Shown here piece after piece: positions 1 to 5,290 of a stretch of 5,859 bases of DNA; positions within the stretch are counted from its first letter, which is position 1; each line of letters begins with the position of its first letter. The notes beneath the pieces were generated by a model. The model searched no databases, was not told the DNA's origin, and saw only the letters and a program-made list of their open reading frames with translations. This DNA comes from Bacilli bacterium. Lineage in GTDB: Bacteria > Bacillota_I > Bacilli_A > RF39 > UBA660. Location: the NCBI GenBank assembly GCA_017888105.1, contig JAGHGS010000015.1:1-5859 (forward strand). Reading direction: 5' to 3'. Made by a program: the position numbers and the translations under genes.

Positions 1-32
1 ACTTTATTCTTTGTATTTATTATACACGAAAA

Positions 33-60
33 AAACGCATTTTCAAAATTTCATGCGTTT
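33..60. terminator. Stem-loop, possible terminator at left edge
   Basis: AAACGCAT at 33-40 pairs perfectly with ATGCGTTT at 53-60 around a 12-nt loop. On the + strand only a short T tract follows and it lies inside the stem. Read on the - strand the stem is followed by a run of about seven T, the classical intrinsic terminator layout. It may be a bidirectional terminator of a gene ending left of the window. The relevant strand cannot be settled because no neighbouring gene on the left is visible. Confidence 0.4.
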
Positions 61-66
61 ATCCTG

Positions 67-93
67 GTTATAGGCAAAAAACTATAACTTTTT
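67..93 (+). terminator. Probable rho-independent terminator of an upstream gene
   Basis: GTTATAG at 67-73 and CTATAAC at 82-88 form a perfect 7-bp stem with an A-rich 8-nt loop. TTTTT follows at once at 89-93. The stem is low in GC, so it is weaker than a textbook terminator. Its position just before the abiE promoter region fits the end of an upstream transcription unit outside the window. Confidence 0.5.
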
Positions 94-158
94 CTATATG
101 ATATGATAAAATATTATTAGAGGCTTTTAATAACTATTTTACAAATACAATTAAAATA

Positions 159-177
159 TTTACGATTTAATCGTAAA
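159..177. promoter_or_regulatory. 19-bp palindrome, candidate AbiEi operator
   Basis: TTTACGATTTAATCGTAAA is a perfect inverted repeat of two 9-nt arms around one central T. It lies 15 nt upstream of the -35 box of the abiEi promoter. AbiEi antitoxins are known to repress their own operon by binding inverted repeats upstream with their N-terminal winged helix, so this is a sensible operator candidate. No T run follows on either strand, so it is unlikely to be a terminator. The binding role is inferred from position and family knowledge. Confidence 0.5.
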
Positions 178-192
178 AGAAAATAAAACATA

Positions 193-221
193 TTCACTTT
201 TAAACTTAAATATGATAAAAT
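193..221 (+). promoter_or_regulatory. Candidate promoter of the abiEi gene
   Basis: TTCACT (193-198) and TAAAAT (216-221) are separated by 17 nt. Transcription would begin near 228, about 20 nt before ATG 247. The -35 box is a modest match and the region is AT-rich, so the assignment is tentative. An overlapping TATGAT at 211-216 could serve as an alternative -10 box. Confidence 0.45.
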
Positions 222-246
222 ATAAGTTAGAAAGAGAATGATAATT

Positions 247-842
247 ATGAGCAATAGTGATAAAATTCTTAAATTGATGGAAAAAAATAATGGATATGTA
301 ACAACTAGAGAAGTTGTGAGTAATAAAATTGATAAGAAATTCTTATCGGACATGGTAAAAAAAGGGAAAATTGTGCGCATCTCTAGAGGATATTATGGAT
401 TACCTACTTACATTGAAGATGAATACTATAAAATTTCCTCAAAAAGTAATAATGCTATTTTTTCCATGACAACAGCTCTTTACTTACATAATCTCTCTGA
501 CCGTACTCCCTTATATTTCATATTTCTCTACCAGCAGGTTATAGTGGTAAACTTCAAAAAGAAAAAAGAGTAGTAATTAATTATGTAAAAAGGAATTTAT
601 TAGACTTAGGAGTAATAGAAATGACTTCTCCTTTTGGAATGAGTATTAAAGTATATGATGTTGAAAGAACGATTTGCGATATTATCAAATATAAAAACAA
701 AGTAGATGCTGAGATTTTTAAAAAAGCATTAAAAAACCATATCAAAAGCAAAAATAAAAATTTAAGCAAACTAGCTAAGTACGCTAAAATAATGAATATC
801 GAAAGAAAAGTAAATGAATATATGGAGTTTTTGTTACGATGA
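247..842 (+). pseudogene. AbiEi-family type IV antitoxin gene, broken by a one-base frameshift
   Basis: The gene encodes an AbiEi-like antitoxin and autorepressor, normally paired with the AbiEii nucleotidyltransferase toxin. From ATG 247 (better spaced from the AG-rich Shine-Dalgarno site at about 229-236 than ATG 238) the first frame gives a winged-helix domain (residues 1-55, with the typical VRISRGYYGL end) and ALYLHNLSDRTPLYF. It then derails and stops at 573. In the next frame the protein continues without a gap: HISLPAGYSGKL, then YDVERTICDII (the family signature) and a helical C-terminus, stopping at 842. One extra T in the TTT at 516-518 restores a single 198-residue protein, the usual family length. 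The break could be real decay or a sequencing error in a short T run. The site is not a standard -1 slippery heptamer. The truncated product would keep the DNA-binding domain. Confidence 0.82.
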
Positions 843-856
843 ATAAAATAAATTAA
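839..856 (+). pseudogene. Possible start of a lost abiEii toxin gene (MNKIN, then stop)
   Basis: An ATG at 839-841 overlaps the abiEi stop in the ATGA arrangement typical of translationally coupled antitoxin-toxin pairs. It reads only M-N-K-I-N before TAA at 854-856. The AbiEii toxin expected here is a nucleotidyltransferase of some 250-300 residues. No trace of its catalytic motifs is visible in any frame up to the ATPase gene. The natural reading is that the toxin was deleted after its first codons. Chance occurrence of ATGA at the antitoxin end is also possible. Confidence 0.35.
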
Positions 857-913
857 GAAGTATAAATCATAGGCAAAAATTCAACTTATATATTCAATAA
901 CTAATTTTAATAG

Positions 914-943
914 AATTACCAAAAAAAGTGTAAATACACTAAA
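914..943 (+). repeat. 30-bp direct repeat, copy 1, upstream of the ATPase promoter
   Basis: This stretch matches 990-1019 at 29 of 30 positions (A927 versus G1003). It begins AATTACC, continues through an A run, and contains the inverted repeat GTGTAAATACAC (GTGTA/TACAC arms) at 928-939. It ends 15 nt upstream of the -35 box. With copy 2 it brackets the promoter, as operator pairs do. The function is inferred. Confidence 0.7.
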
Positions 944-958
944 TATTCAAAAATAATA

Positions 959-987
959 TTGACGAAAAGAAAAAATAATATTATAAT
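959..987 (+). promoter_or_regulatory. Strong sigma-A-type promoter of the ATPase gene
   Basis: TTGACG (959-964) and a perfect TATAAT (982-987) lie 17 nt apart. Transcription should start near 994, within repeat copy 2, giving a 5' leader of about 40 nt. The near-consensus boxes suggest strong basal activity, which the flanking repeats may hold in check. Confidence 0.8.
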
Positions 988-989
988 AA

Positions 990-1019
990 AATTACCAAAA
1001 AAGGTGTAAATACACTAAA
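990..1019 (+). repeat. 30-bp direct repeat, copy 2, over the ATPase transcription start
   Basis: This second copy starts two bases after the -10 box and covers the expected transcription start. It carries TTACC and GGTGTAA around six A, which form an imperfect palindrome, followed by the overlapping inverted repeat GTGTAAATACAC at 1004-1015. A protein bound here would block RNA polymerase. In RNA the short GTGTA/TACAC stem has only a 2-nt loop, so a DNA-level role is more likely. The Shine-Dalgarno site of the ATPase follows directly at about 1020-1025. Confidence 0.7.
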
Positions 1020-1035
1020 AAAGGAAAATGATAAT

Positions 1036-2292
1036 ATGAAAGAAATAAAAAGAGATTATTATTTGAATAAATTAATAAAAAGACGAGAGAATGGTAGAAT
1101 AAAAATAATAACAGGTATTCGAAGATGTGGCAAATCATATCTATTAAATCCAATTTTCAAAAAATATTTACTTGAAACTGGTGTTCCGGAAGATCACATT
1201 ATTAATTTAGATATGGACTATATAGAAAATAAAAAATATCATGACCCTAACATGCTATTTGAATATGTTATGGATAAAAGAAAAGACAATAAAATGTATT
1301 ATGTTTTAATAGATGAGATTCAAGAGGTTGATGATTTTGAAAGAGTACTAAATAGTTTTTTAGGTAAAGGGAATTTAGATGTTTATGTAACTGGCTCAAA
1401 TTCAAAATTTTTGTCTAATGATATTAAGACGGAGTTTCGTGGTAGGGGAGATGAAATAAGAATTTATCCTTTATCATTTAAAGAATTTTCTTCGGCATAT
1501 TCAGGAACTGACGATCAAAAATGGAATCAATATGTTACTTATGGTGGAATGCCTTATCTTTTGGCATTAGATACGGATGAGGATAAAAGTCAATATTTAA
1601 AAGATTTATTTGATAATACATATCTAAAAGATATTTTAGAAAGAAATAAAATATATAAAGATGATATTTTAGATAAAACAATTGATATATTATCTTCATC
1701 AGTAGGTTCACTTACAAATCCTAAAAAAATAGCTGATACATTTGTTAGCCAAGGAATAAAAGAAGTATCCCATAAAACAATATCAGTTTATATTGGATAT
1801 TTATTAGATTCCTTTATGATAACAAAAGCTGAAAGATATGACATAAAAGGAAGAAAATATATTTCTACACCATCAAAGTACTATTTTGTTGATGTAGGGC
1901 TTCGCAATGCTAGATTAAATTTTAGACAAATAGAGCAAAATCATCTAATGGAAAATATTATATATAATGAATTATTGTTGCGTGGTTATAATGTTGATGT
2001 AGGTGTTGTAGAACAATTTTCTAAAGATGAAAATGGGACAACAGTTAAAAAGCAATTAGAAATAGACTTTGTTTGTAATCAAGGAAGTAAGAGATATTAT
2101 GTTCAATCAGCACTTAACATAGACGATGAAGAAAAAAGAACACAAGAGTTAAGACCACTTTTAAATGTTAAAGATTTTTTTAAAAAAATAATTATTGTTA
2201 AAGATGACATTGTTCCCTGGCATAATGAAGAAGGTGTTTTAATTATAGGAATTAAAGAGTTTTTGTTAAGAGAAGATAGTTTAGATATATAA
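1036..2292 (+). CDS. AAA_14/DUF4143-family ATP-binding protein
   Basis: This is a 418-residue ATPase of the group with an N-terminal AAA_14 domain and C-terminal DUF4143 domain. Visible motifs are Walker A GIRRCGKS (27-34), Walker B YYVLIDEIQEV (88-98) and the sensor stretch VYVTGSNSKFLS (116-127). An RGRGDEIRIYPLSFKEF segment (135-151) follows, typical of the family. Residues about 200-265 look like a winged helix. The C-terminal part has a degenerate PD-(D/E)XK nuclease-like layout: EN..YNELLLRGYNV (306-320), LEIDFV (341-346) and YYVQSA (354-359), where the usual lysine is alanine. It is cytoplasmic and of full family length. AAGGA at 1021-1025 supports ATG 1036, with slightly long spacing. 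The gene stands alone with its own promoter bracketed by repeats, which suggests autoregulation. The cellular role of the family is poorly known; such genes are often found in accessory and mobile regions. Confidence 0.9.
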   Translation: MKEIKRDYYLNKLIKRRENGRIKIITGIRRCGKSYLLNPIFKKYLLETGVPEDHIINLDMDYIENKKYHDPNMLFEYVMDKRKDNKMYYVLIDEIQEVDDFERVLNSFLGKGNLDVYVTGSNSKFLSNDIKTEFRGRGDEIRIYPLSFKEFSSAYSGTDDQKWNQYVTYGGMPYLLALDTDEDKSQYLKDLFDNTYLKDILERNKIYKDDILDKTIDILSSSVGSLTNPKKIADTFVSQGIKEVSHKTISVYIGYLLDSFMITKAERYDIKGRKYISTPSKYYFVDVGLRNARLNFRQIEQNHLMENIIYNELLLRGYNVDVGVVEQFSKDENGTTVKKQLEIDFVCNQGSKRYYVQSALNIDDEEKRTQELRPLLNVKDFFKKIIIVKDDIVPWHNEEGVLIIGIKEFLLREDSLDI

Positions 2293-2314
2293 CAAAATGA
2301 ATTAAAAATTATAT

Positions 2315-2328
2315 ACATAAATTTATGT
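2315..2328. repeat. Short AT palindrome after the ATPase gene
   Basis: ACATAAATTTATGT is a perfect 14-bp palindrome 23 nt after the ATPase stop codon. With almost no GC and no following T run it is a poor intrinsic terminator. It could help RNA 3'-end formation or be chance. Confidence 0.3.
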
Positions 2329-2524
2329 CCTAAAATTTATATGACAAGTAAATGAAATTATTTTACATTTCGTCCAAAAAATACCAATCTTTATAATATT
2401 ATTAATACGATAAATACTATAAATCTAAAAAGTAACTTGACCTTATATTAAAGCATGAACAGATTATATTATTCAAAACTGGATGAGAACAACTAAGTAC
2501 ATGAAAATATTTAAGATTTTAATT

Positions 2525-2540
2525 CCATCGAATTCGATGG
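2525..2540. repeat. 16-bp palindrome upstream of the GH31 gene: operator or weak terminator
   Basis: CCATCGAATTCGATGG is a perfect palindrome, GC-rich against its surroundings. Partial pairing extends outward (A2521-A2522 with T2543-T2544, then TTT 2517-2519 with AAA 2546-2548). GTTTTAAAA follows, so as RNA it could be a weak terminator for the ATPase transcript. Alternatively it could be the operator of a LacI- or similar family sugar regulator, 70 nt upstream of the GH31 -35 box. No regulator gene is in the window. Confidence 0.45.
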
Positions 2541-2610
2541 GTTTTAAAAATGAAGTTGATTTCATATAGATAGGGAAGAAAGTGAATATAAGTTTTTTCC
2601 ATACAAATAA

Positions 2611-2639
2611 TTGTAAATCTTTTTATTTTATGGTATGAT
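2611..2639 (+). promoter_or_regulatory. Promoter of the GH31 gene
   Basis: TTGTAA (2611-2616) and TATGAT (2634-2639) are separated by 17 nt. Transcription should start near 2646. The -10 box contains the ATG at 2635, which therefore cannot be the start codon of a transcript made here. Confidence 0.7.
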
Positions 2640-2652
2640 TAATTATAGGGTA

Positions 2653-2659
2653 AAAGGAG
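2653..2659 (+). promoter_or_regulatory. Ribosome binding site that fixes the GH31 start at GTG 2668
   Basis: AAAGGAG at 2653-2659 lies 8 nt before GTG 2668, an ideal spacing. The in-frame ATG at 2635 has no such site and falls inside the -10 box. Confidence 0.85.
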
Positions 2660-2667
2660 TAGGTAGT

Positions 2668-5073
2668 GTGGCAAAGTTAGATGCACATTTTAAAGTTGAT
2701 TACACAAATGCTCTTTCGCAAGATAAGGCCATATTCAAGGGAAATAAGTATCGAATCACAATATTAAGTGAGAGATTAATTCGTTTTGAATATGATGCGA
2801 ATGGCAAGTTTTTTGATCATCCAACTGAATTTGAACGATTCCGTAATTTTAGTGTACCTGATTTTCAAGTAGAAGAAAATGATAAAACTCTAGTTATTCA
2901 AACGAAATATTTTGTTTTGCAATACGTAAAAGAACGTCCCTTTATTGGCCCAAAATATGCTCCGGATCAAAACTTAAAAGTAGGACTTATGAATAGTGAT
3001 AAAATATGGTACTTTAATCATCCTGAAGCTCGTAATTTTGGTGCTACAAAAGTTTCCCTTGATAAAAACATGAAAAGTGCGTTAAAAAAAGGTTTGTATT
3101 CCACCGATGGTTTTGCATCATTTGATGATTCCAAAAGCATGGTATTCATGGAAGATGGTTTTTTAGTAAAACCTACCGAAAAAAGAATTGATACTTATTT
3201 ATTTATCTATAGAAGAGACTTTGGCTTATGTTTAAAAGATTATTTTACTTTAACGGGTTATCCACCTCTAATACCAAGATATGCCCTAGGTATATGGTGG
3301 AATAGAGATATGATCTATTCTTTTGAAGATACTAAGAAATTAATCAAAGCCTTTAATTTACATAGTATACCAATATCTGTATTATTATTAAATGAATTTT
3401 GGCACTTAAAAGATAAAAGAGATTTAAACAAATTTAAAACAGGATTTACTTTTAATCCAGAACTATTTCCAGATCCTTATGCTTTTACAACCTACATGCA
3501 TGAGCGAGGCGTAAGAGTAGGAATTAATATCGATCCCGTAGAAGGAATTGGAGAACATGAAGAAGGATTTCGTATTATAGCAACCGAACTAGGACTAATT
3601 AATACAAGAAGAATTCCATTTAATGTGTTTGATAAAACATTTTTAAGTATTTATTTTAACCATTTAATAAAGCCATTAGATAGTTTAGGAGTAGATTTCT
3701 ATTGGATTGATTATAATTATGATTTTTCTACTCTAAGAGCCTTAAATCACTATCATTTTATGAATTATTATAAAGATAATCATTCTAGACCTTTTCTTTT
3801 TTCAAGAAACAATCTAATAGCAAGCCATCTTTATGGAGTACATTATTCTGGAAAAACAAATGTTGGCTTTGATACGCTAAATTATTTACCAAGTTTTAAT
3901 TCCAGTGCATCTAATATAGGTGCATCATGGTGGAGTCATGATATTGGTGGATTTAAAGGCGGCATGGAAGATAGTGAATTATATATAAGATATATAGAGT
4001 TTGGAACGTTTAGTCCAATATTTCGTCTTGCCTGTGAAAGAGGACATTACTATAAAAGAGAACCTTGGAATTGGGATATTAAAACTTATACAATCGCAAA
4101 AGATTATTGCCTTTTAAGACAAAGATTAATTCCTTACTTATATACCGAAAATTATAAATATCATAAAACAGGATTACCACTTATTCAGCCACTTTATTAC
4201 AGCTACCCAGAAGTATATGATGAACCAGCCTATAAAAATGAATATTATTTTGGAAGTGAACTTTTAGTAAAAGCCATCACAAAGAAACAAGATAATATTA
4301 TGAATCGTTGTGTAGAACAAATCTTTTTACCAAAGGGAACTTGGTATGATTTTAAAACTGGTAAAAAATTTCCAGGAAATAGAAGATATGTCGCTTTCTA
4401 TAAAGATGAAGATTATCCCGTGTTTGCTAAGAGTGGTTCAATTATTCCTCTAGCAATTCTTGGTGAAAACTTAAATGACACGAATCCACCAGAAGGATTA
4501 GAAATCCATGTTTTCCCAGGCCGAAGCAATATCTATAAATTATATGAAGATGATGGATTATCAAGATTAAATGAAGAAGGATATTATATTATTACAGCAA
4601 TTGATTATAATTATCTCGCCAATAACTATACCTTAATTATAAGACCAATAGAAGGAAAAACAGGGATTATACCCAAAACAAGAAACTATAAAATAAGATT
4701 TCGAAATACAAGAGAAGCTGAAGATGTTATCGCTTATATCAATGATACAGAAATTCCCATTGAATCTTATGCCGATGAAACAGATTTTATTGTTGTTGCT
4801 AAAAATGTTCCAACAACCAGTCAATTAACGATTAATTGCAAAGGGCGTGACATTGAAATTGATGCGGTAAGATTAATTAATGAAGATATCAATTCAATTA
4901 TTAATGATGCTAAAATTAAGACAAACTTAAAAGAAATGATCGCTGCAATCATGTTTAGCAATATGGAAATTAATAAAAAGAGAATTGAAATTCGAAAACT
5001 AAAAAGAAAAGGATTAAAGGATGTTTTTGTTAGAATGTTTATAAAACTACTTGAATATGTTTCTGAAATTTAG
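2668..5073 (+). CDS. GH31-family (alpha-glucosidase superfamily) protein with altered active-site residues
   Basis: The 801-residue protein (GTG start) has the GH31 domain order. An N-terminal beta-sandwich (about 1-200) includes RLIRFEYDANGKFFDHPT. The TIM barrel (about 203-520) starts at PRYALGIWWNRD. C-terminal beta domains (about 520-720) carry LPKGTWYDF and YKLYEDDG. A lysine-rich helical tail closes it (about 740-801). It has no signal peptide, so it is cytoplasmic. GH31 enzymes hydrolyse or transfer alpha-glucosyl (sometimes alpha-xylosyl or other) residues. The nucleophile motif FYWID keeps D348, and WWSHDIGGF (D425) is intact. Judged against GH31 motifs known to me, the acid/base aspartate of SGDT is K396 (YSGKT), the DxDWH pocket is NEFWH (N242, F244), the arginine of SHRY is L388, and the histidine of RLH is A455. 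It may be a divergent enzyme, a transferase or an inactive binding protein; substrate unknown. It is monocistronic, with its own promoter. Confidence 0.88.
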   Translation: MAKLDAHFKVDYTNALSQDKAIFKGNKYRITILSERLIRFEYDANGKFFDHPTEFERFRNFSVPDFQVEENDKTLVIQTKYFVLQYVKERPFIGPKYAPDQNLKVGLMNSDKIWYFNHPEARNFGATKVSLDKNMKSALKKGLYSTDGFASFDDSKSMVFMEDGFLVKPTEKRIDTYLFIYRRDFGLCLKDYFTLTGYPPLIPRYALGIWWNRDMIYSFEDTKKLIKAFNLHSIPISVLLLNEFWHLKDKRDLNKFKTGFTFNPELFPDPYAFTTYMHERGVRVGINIDPVEGIGEHEEGFRIIATELGLINTRRIPFNVFDKTFLSIYFNHLIKPLDSLGVDFYWIDYNYDFSTLRALNHYHFMNYYKDNHSRPFLFSRNNLIASHLYGVHYSGKTNVGFDTLNYLPSFNSSASNIGASWWSHDIGGFKGGMEDSELYIRYIEFGTFSPIFRLACERGHYYKREPWNWDIKTYTIAKDYCLLRQRLIPYLYTENYKYHKTGLPLIQPLYYSYPEVYDEPAYKNEYYFGSELLVKAITKKQDNIMNRCVEQIFLPKGTWYDFKTGKKFPGNRRYVAFYKDEDYPVFAKSGSIIPLAILGENLNDTNPPEGLEIHVFPGRSNIYKLYEDDGLSRLNEEGYYIITAIDYNYLANNYTLIIRPIEGKTGIIPKTRNYKIRFRNTREAEDVIAYINDTEIPIESYADETDFIVVAKNVPTTSQLTINCKGRDIEIDAVRLINEDINSIINDAKIKTNLKEMIAAIMFSNMEINKKRIEIRKLKRKGLKDVFVRMFIKLLEYVSEI

Positions 5074-5079
5074 TAAAAT
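5051..5079 (+). promoter_or_regulatory. Promoter of the T-box/leuS operon, inside the end of the GH31 gene
   Basis: TTGAAT (5051-5056) and TAAAAT (5074-5079) are separated by exactly 17 nt. The -35 box lies in the last GH31 codons, the stop codon TAG ends the spacer, and the -10 box begins at the next base. Transcription should start near 5086, just before the T-box leader. The leuS operon is thus transcribed independently of the GH31 gene, although read-through into the leader is possible. Confidence 0.7.
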
Positions 5080-5085
5080 AGGGTA

Positions 5086-5271
5086 AATACGTGGAAAAAA
5101 AGAGTAGTAATAAGGCGTCTTTTTAAGAAAGTTCGTGGTAGATGAAAACGAATAAAGATAAATTATGAACTTGCTTTTTGGAGTATGTGGAGTTGTTTCC
5201 TTATAGACAAAAAAGATAAAAATAAAGGTGGTACCGCGGGTAATACTCGCCCTTGTTGGTACCATCTTTTT
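5086..5271 (+). promoter_or_regulatory. Leucine T-box riboswitch leader
   Basis: This leader senses uncharged tRNA(Leu) and lets transcription pass the terminator at its end. Stem I starts with an A run and AGTAGTAA (5103-5110) and closes by pairing AAAAAG (5097-5102) with CTTTTT (5174-5179). A distal hairpin pairs TTCGT (5132-5136) with ACGAA (5148-5152). The specifier region is GAACTTG (5167-5173). The codon is CTT (5170-5172) or TTG (5171-5173) depending on register, and both encode leucine. The conserved T-box is AAGGTGGTACCGCG (5225-5238). Its TGGT (5229-5232) would pair with an ACCA acceptor end, matching the A discriminator of tRNA(Leu). Control of leuS downstream agrees. The 5' end is inferred from the promoter. 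Confidence 0.93.
5224..5271 (+). terminator. T-box terminator hairpin (alternative to the antiterminator)
   Basis: AAAGGTGGTACC (5224-5235) pairs with GGTACCATCTTT (5258-5269) in a 12-bp stem with one G-U pair, ending in TTTTT (5267-5271). An inner hairpin GCGGGT-AAT-ACTCGC sits at 5236-5250. The T-box bases that bind the tRNA end lie within the 5' arm, so terminator and antiterminator exclude each other. Confidence 0.92.
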
Positions 5272-5290
5272 ATATTTAAGGAGGTATTTT

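Larger units (their letters stand above)
101..223 (+). repeat. 14-nt direct repeat, two copies 109 nt apart
   Basis: ATATGATAAAATAT occurs at 101-114 and again at 210-223. The second copy contains the -10 box assigned to the abiEi promoter. The first copy has no convincing -35 box. They may be duplicated promoter sequence or chance in AT-rich DNA. Confidence 0.4.
2293..2610. other. Intergenic region with no recognisable gene
   Basis: This AT-rich stretch lies between the ATPase gene and the GH31 promoter. I see no coding sequence with a ribosome binding site and no riboswitch I recognise. It holds a 14-bp palindrome at 2315-2328 and a 16-bp palindrome at 2525-2540. A promoter-like TTCGTC (2369-2374) with TATAAT (2392-2397) at 17-nt spacing has no gene downstream of it. 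Confidence 0.5.

Noticed and set aside
117..380. Leftward open frame rich in hydrophobic residues
   Set aside because: It lies antisense to the antitoxin gene and its promoter, has no good ribosome binding site, and its composition is what AT-rich complementary sequence gives.
514..520. Programmed -1 frameshifting as an explanation for the split antitoxin
   Set aside because: There is no X XXY YYZ slippery heptamer at the junction, and this family is not known to need frameshifting; deletion or sequencing error is simpler.
840..842. Alternative genetic code with TGA as tryptophan
   Set aside because: TGA ends the antitoxin frame at its expected length and ends the membrane protein gene in an ATGA overlap with leuS, while every tryptophan seen is TGG.
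914..1019. Mini CRISPR array
   Set aside because: Only two repeat copies occur, the interval holds a clear promoter instead of a spacer, and no cas genes are present.
2369..2397. Promoter-like TTCGTC and TATAAT with 17-nt spacing
   Set aside because: No gene follows for about 270 nt and the GH31 gene has its own nearer promoter; such matches are common in AT-rich DNA.
2500..2568. Small rightward frame of 22 codons starting MKIFKILIPS
   Set aside because: No ribosome binding site precedes it and it runs through the palindrome at 2525-2540; length and context do not exceed chance.
5081..5090. GGTAAATACG resembling the GTGTAAATACAC core of the ATPase repeats
   Set aside because: Only GTAAATAC is shared and the flanking arms differ, so it is not a third repeat copy.
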